Shown in pieces: positions 59,101 to 64,000 of a stretch of DNA of 64,000 nucleotides. The notes beneath the pieces were generated by a model that was not told the DNA's origin, did no database searches, and worked only from the letters and a program-made list of their open reading frames with translations. A program made the position numbers and the translations under genes. The stretch's first letter is position 1, and each line of letters begins with the position of its first letter. Source of the DNA: Porites lobata (lineage: Eukaryota > Cnidaria > Anthozoa > Scleractinia > Poritidae); contig CALNXK010000026.1 in NCBI GenBank assembly GCA_942486035.1, positions 1,767,001 through 1,831,000 of the forward strand. Reading direction: 5' to 3'.

Positions 59101-62100
59101 GTGCAAAATTTAGGTCAATGATTTGAGAACGAATTCGCCCTTTGTATACCCTGAGAGTGCCGACAACTTTAAAACCTCGCAAATCACCGACTGACCAGGA
59201 CTCTAATTTCAATGGCAGTATGGACTCAGTTAATACATACCTTTTCGTTCGCCAAAGATTGCATAAACATGCGCTCAACTCCCTGGTACTCGGACGACTT
59301 TTCCTCAAGAAGGACTAGATGAAGCCTCTTTTCCCGTCCTTTTTGATCCAGGGGATGGCTATCCCACTCAGGGGGAAGGGGAATAACTAAATCAAAGAAA
59401 AGAAAGTGCATTTTCCTATGACTGTTTACATTGACAAACATAATTTCACCTTTCATGGACACGTTACCTATAGCACAGACTTCTGCAGGGCCGAACAACG
59501 TAATGTGCCATTCGATGACTGTAGTTCAACGAAAAAGTTCGAACTTGTAAAAGTTACTTGATTCACTGTGATTTAATCTTAATATCATTTTTTTAATTTA
59601 CGAAGAGATTTTATTTTCTTTAGATTCTTGATTTATTCAACATTTGTTTACCGAAAACAGACCTTTGCTTAGGGCCCGGGAACGGAGCTCACAGACATAT
59701 ACAAACTGTAAAATCTATAACCTAATAACACTTGCCTTCTTTCCGAAAGATCTTCTTTACTGCCCCCGTTTTCAGAAACTTGACTTGGTGAAGGTCAAAT
59801 ATAATTTCAGCCTTTAAATGTTTATGCGTGAAAGAGACAGAAGGTTGCTTGGACTGAGACGCTGTTTCTATGTCATAATTCGCCATCATTTCAAATGGTT
59901 CGTGTTTCCCACTTACACTCAGGTAACACCACTGAACATTTCGCGACGTCATTTGAGCGCGTTCCAGTTGATGTTCCTCCTTAATCTGATCTTGAACCAC
60001 TTTGAAAACTTCTCCGTGCATTTTCAGGACATCAGATGGAAATCCTTTTAAGGCGATAGTCCCTGGTCGGGAAAAATCAAGACTAACATCTTCCTCACGC
60101 CCCTTTCGCCTCAATTCCTTGATGCACCGTTTTGGTAAACGGTGTATGGCATCTTCGCTGAAGTCAACAGATTGACATTCTTTATTTACACCGGCCTCTA
60201 GAGCCACTATGGCATCTTCACAAACCTCGTGTCGTCGATACACCACCACCTTGTGTCGACAGCCCTCTATTATTCTTTTAGTTCCGACTGCCTCTTCTTC
60301 TTTATCGCCTTGAGCCGGGGAGCTGTAGCTTTTACTGGACTCGGAAGTCATCTGTTGGAGGGTACAAGCAAACGCCTCTTCTACTGACTCATCATCGAGG
60401 ACAACAACTCTTATTTCTCGAACAGTGATGGGAGGGCCCACTGTCATCAAGAAGGAGTAGATTGAACCCAAAACCACTTCTGCCGATTCTTGTGAACTTA
60501 AGCCTAGCCCACCGATACCAATCGCAGGAATAGAAATCGACTTCAATTCCATGGAATGGACTTCCTGAAGAGCTGATTGGACACAAGCTTGGAGGTGTTG
60601 TTTGTTTCCTGATTGTACGACCATGTGAACAATCCATTTGGCTGGCAAGTGTCCAGCAGAAGTTCTCAAAACCGTTTTAGACACTTGGGATATAAACGCT
60701 GTCAGCTCCTCTTGGACCTCACTACCGCTGGCATCAGCTATGGCCGCACTCAACACACCGTTTTTCAGTTGAAGATCTTCGCCTATAACACTGATTATGC
60801 CCTCTGAGGACTCCTTGGTAATGTCTCCACGTGCTATTTCCACAGCTGTGTCACCTATATAGGCTCTCGTACATCTCGGTCCTGTTAGAGTCGGCGCTTC
60901 AACTTTGTTACAATGTAAGTGCCTGGTCAAGGGGTTTCCGGGAAGCACAAATCTTTCTCGTTCAGGGTCTTTCTTTATATCCCTAAATTTCTCCTCGAAG
61001 GCTAACAACCCAGATTTATCTTCCTTGTGTACAACGAATTTAACCTCTTCTATGGGTGAGTTGGGGTAACTTTTGCTGTGGCTGAGGGCTTCATCCACCA
61101 TGACCTGAACGGCAATATCATACGGGAAACGGAGATTACCGGTACCAATGAGTGGTAAAGCAATGGAACACGACCCTAGCTCCAACGCTTTGTCAAAACA
61201 CTTCCTTACCAACGTCTGAAGAATCTTTAAAAGGAAAAAAAAAAACAACAACAACAACAACAACAACTTAACGGGTCATTGAAAAGCTCCAAGAAATGAT
61301 ATGACAGTGAGTGCTACTGGTTTTAATGTAAAACTTAGCTAGTCTGACTTAAAACTAAAGAGGCCCTCTTTAGTTTTAAGTCAGACGACTTTCAACACTG
61401 TAAAAAGCAAAGTGTCGCGTCCATGCCGTTAAACCGTCTAAACACTATATGCTTCGTCCCAAAGGGTCTCTATATACAGACCGAAAAAAGTCGAAATCTC
61501 AAGGTTTTGCCCAAAGGATGCAAAACTGAAAAAGGCTTATTCTGTCACTCCTTTTAATTTTAATGGCAATACAACGAGATTAAAAGAAAATTAGTCTGAC
61601 CTCATGTCATTCAAAAAAGTGTTAGTTCTTCAGGTTGCTCAACGCGCATGGTATCGCGGGAGGGATGCACTATTATGAGGTGAAAACTATAGGAAATATT
61701 TTGCTGGTAGTCAGAGTTCCTTACAAATTAATATTAATTTACAGCTTCTGCTAAAAATTAAGGAATTACATTTCTAAGACAACATTATTTTTGCTTGAAC
61801 TGAAGACGAAAGTAGTAAAGGCTAAGTTAGTTTCAAATTTAGGTTTAGAAAGAAAAAAACCATGCTCTCATATATAAATTACAAATTTGTCTGTTAATTA
61901 CTAAGTACGGAGCTAATTAAATGTCTTAAGCCTAAGTACATCATTGTTTATGCCACTCTACTTGGACGTCGAAAAAAACCATTAATAATCGATGATGTTA
62001 AAGAGCTTTGTATTATTCCTACCTCTTTTTCATCACTTAACCCTTCATCCCAAGGACAACACACACAGAACACCACGTGACGGCATGGCAAGTTTCCTAC

Positions 62101-62366
62101 GCTCGACGTATGAACAATTCCCCCTGGTCTCATGATACTCGTTTCCTTAAGAAGCGCTTCTTTTAAAGCTGGACCAGCGGCCTTGCTCATGGCACGTGCT
62201 AGCGTTCCAATTGACAAATTCAAGTTTGAACCGACTGAGCAAACCAGCACATCCGCCTGTTTATGAAAGAAAAATAATTAACAATTATTCCTCTAGTCTG
62301 AATGGGCTCTGAATCAATAGCCCATGAAGCCGAAGGCCGAATGGGCTATTGACTCAGAAGCCATGC

Positions 62367-62400
<34 letters not shown>

Positions 62401-64000
62401 TTAGTTGGTCAAAAATATCGAGACAAACAACTTTAGCTAGCAAAACGCGATTCAGCCGCCATTGTTTTGGTTTTCAAAACCGCCACTTTTCGCTACTAGT
62501 GGGCTATAAGATATAACTTAGTAGTAGATCAACCAATCATAACGCAGCATTGATAATAGACCACTAGGACTTGATATCTAGCCTGCGCGCAGACGAAATT
62601 AAACTCTGGTTAACTCCGTCTGCGAAACAGCGCCGAAATCCTTGTTCTGGACTTCCAGCTGTGTCGCCAGATTTGAGTACGCACCACGATTGGCCAGTTA
62701 AAAAAGACCTTTGTTTTGTTTGTCGCAAGACTGATAATGAGCAATCAGGTTGAAGGGAAATTCGAAATGCACTTCCGGTAATTCATTGAGTCGGTTGGGG
62801 GTCCAGAACAAGGATCTCTGCGCTGCTTCGCAGACGGTACTAATCAGAGTTTAGTTATCGTCTGCACGCAGGCTACTTGATATCATGTGCCAAGGGAAAC
62901 ACGGTTAGTTTTGTTTTCCCGAGGGTCTTAATGTTTCGCGAGGGAAATTCGAGGGAACTATTAGTTTGTTCAGTGTAGAACTATTCGAGTTACGTCTCGT
63001 GTTTCAAACTAGACAAAACGCACTTCAGCGTGACAAAACGTACTTCAGTGTGACAAAACGCACTTCAGCGTGACAAAACGCACTTCAGCGTGTTCCCTTA
63101 AAAGTATGAAACGCGTCAGTCACGGTGCGTTTTCACCAGTCGTCACCATATCATATGAAAAGGCTCGTAGATTCCGTAAACAGAGAGACGGTTAATCGAA
63201 ATCAATACCAAAAAAACGCATACCTCCTCTTCCTCTATTTTTCCTCTTTTGTAGATTATTCTCTTTCCCTCTAGAGTCCTAAATGTTTCATCATCTTCAT
63301 CGAAGCCCTCGTTCTCGTTGTCCGTATCGAGGCTGGACATGTCATCGCTATCGACTTGTTCATCCAGATGTTCTTCGCAGACTTCTTCAATTTCGATGAC
63401 ACATTTGTTTTCCCGTTCCACAGTCCCGACAAGTTCACCTTTGTTTTTCGCCAAGAAACTCCTCATTCCTGGCAAGGAAATGTAGAAATGCTTTTCGATT
63501 ATTTCGTCTTGAAAGGCCTTGAACTTGTCCTTGATCTCTTTTACACCTTCAGCTGTCCCCGTGAAGAATAAATCTCCACGTTCGTTGGACGTTACTTTGA
63601 CTGAAAACTTCGAAAGGTCTTCTTCGAGTTTTGTTATTTCATGCTTGTGAAAGTCGTGGAATAATCTTTTATACGCCGGTGAATCGAATCTAAATTCACC
63701 TTCCGTTGCTTTCTTTTCATTTAAAATGTCTCTCATTTTCTTTAAAGCTTTTTCCACATCTTTTTGCATTCCAAATACGTGAAATTCCGTCAATCGTCTC
63801 TCACACCGAATTTTTAGGCTCTTTTCCAAATCACGACGAAGATTATCCCATTTCGAAGATAGCAGTAACTCGTTATCACTGTCTTTTAAGTCAAGCTTGC
63901 CAGTAACAAGTACCTTTCTGGCTAGTTCAAGGCCCTTCAGGGTATCTGAGAGAGTTCTCCCCAGAAAGAGAACTGCATTTTTTTTTTCGTCAACATTGAA
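56141..64000 (-). CDS. PARP14-like macrodomain/WWE/ADP-ribosyltransferase, 5' part outside window
   Basis: Six exons in phase: >64000-63224, 62256-62023, 61224-59736, 59386-59241, 59075-58886, 56442-56141; 1045 residues seen, N-terminus off the right edge. In the visible part: 1-259 Lys/Glu-rich, possibly KH-like as in PARP14, ending in a very acidic stretch; a macrodomain 260-403 (ADVLVCSVGSNLNL ... PLIGTGNLRFP); a second macrodomain about 464-630; WWE 766-832 (VQWCYLSVSGKHEPF); ART catalytic domain about 834-1045 with LFHGT, GEGVYFA and PEYLITF. His and Tyr of the catalytic triad are present and Leu likely stands at the third place, as in PARP14, so mono-ADP-ribosylation is expected. The intron after the WWE exon is GC-AG. 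By family, such proteins act in stress and immune signalling. Confidence 0.9.
56757..57510. repeat. Dispersed palindromic repeat, copy 2, interrupted
   Basis: Same family as 7612-8140, in the same orientation, inside the last PARP-like intron. A piggyBac-type MITE interrupts it at a TTAA. Inner palindrome: GGAGGGCATACTCTTGCCCTCC with TTGGCCGCCATG arms. Confidence 0.65.
56780..56992. mobile_element. piggyBac-type MITE, copy 2, nested
   Basis: 213 bp including TTAA duplications. Tips TTAA|CCCTTTAAG and CTTAAAGGG|TTAA. In reverse complement it aligns along its length with 13602-13814 (shared CATGAGAATTA/TATGAGAATTA and TTTTATCAA..TTCTC). Nested in the repeat copy above. Confidence 0.8.
61342..61386. 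repeat. Perfect 22-bp-arm hairpin
   Basis: GTCTGACTTAAAACTAAAGA(GG) and its exact complement are separated by one base. It lies 118 bp into the PARP-like intron, upstream of exon 61224-59736. Confidence 0.85.
62270..62392. repeat. Inverted repeat around AATGGGCTATTGA
   Basis: ACAATTATTCCTCT at the left pairs with AGAGGAATAATTGT at the right, with inner TCAATAGCCCAT / ATGGGCTATTGA pairing. Immediately upstream of PARP-like exon 62256-62023. Confidence 0.65.
62579..62874. mobile_element. Long-TIR Mutator-like MITE with 10-bp target duplication
   Basis: Tips TAGCCTGCGCGCAGACGA and CGTCTGCACGCAGGCT, with pairing continuing for about 75 bp on each side. Perfect flanking duplication ACTTGATATC at 62569-62578 and 62875-62884. 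In a PARP-like intron; non-coding. Confidence 0.8.
63012..63091. repeat. 20-bp minisatellite, four copies
   Basis: Unit GACAAAACGCACTTCAGCGT; copy two differs at two positions. In the PARP-like intron before exon 62256-62023. Confidence 0.95.

Noticed and set aside
58860..59498. Independent small ART proteins
   Set aside because: Exons 59386-59241 and 59075-58886 join in phase with the PARP14-like gene.
59734..59735. Sequencing error at the GC donor
   Set aside because: GC followed by AAGT in an AAG context is the usual form of a genuine GC donor, and the phase fits; still open to cDNA check.
61948..62250. Viral-type macrodomain insertion
   Set aside because: It is exon 62256-62023, continuous in phase with a host-type PARP14-like protein.
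63012..63091. CRISPR-like array
   Set aside because: Units are directly adjacent with no spacers, in a eukaryotic intron.

Overview
This is a eukaryotic, metazoan window, AT-rich, with short-exon, intron-rich genes. The gene content (MAP3K2/3-type kinase, PARP14-like macrodomain/WWE/ART protein, HYR and sushi modules), the ~1 kb introns and the density of fold-back elements suggest an anthozoan cnidarian, most likely a stony coral. That is an inference from family content; no species marker is visible. No rRNA, CRISPR array or bacterial operon was seen.

Layout. 1-15.2 kb: no convincing host gene. It holds MITEs, a decayed LINE on the minus strand (10.3-11.7 kb), tandemly duplicated spacer and simple repeats. 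15.2-20.1 kb: a complete two-gene DNA transposon, with a SWIM/YqaJ-nuclease gene (+) facing a THAP/DDE transposase gene (-) between shared inverted repeats. 20.2-20.4 kb: a short secreted, cysteine-containing peptide gene (+) just past the transposon. 20.7-30.3 kb: repeats, plus remnants of a HYR/sushi protein gene (+, 21.7-23.5 kb). 30.3-52.9 kb: a complete MAP3K2/3-type kinase gene (-). I resolved 21 coding exons, all in phase, giving 694 residues. 52.9-56.1 kb: its upstream region and an intergenic interval. 56.1-64.0 kb: the 3' portion of a PARP14-like gene (-), six exons, open at the right edge.

Relations. The two host genes lie in tandem on the minus strand and have unrelated roles: a cytosolic MAPK-pathway kinase and a probable mono-ADP-ribosyltransferase. 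Mobile DNA links the regions. A 260-bp deleted derivative of the two-gene transposon sits 15 nt from a splice acceptor of the kinase gene. Two copies of one piggyBac-type MITE occur, one nested in another repeat whose empty counterpart is also present. The same ~107-bp minisatellite occurs next to splice donors in two kinase introns.

Exon coordinates were derived by reading splice sites by eye and checking phase. No alignment or search was run.
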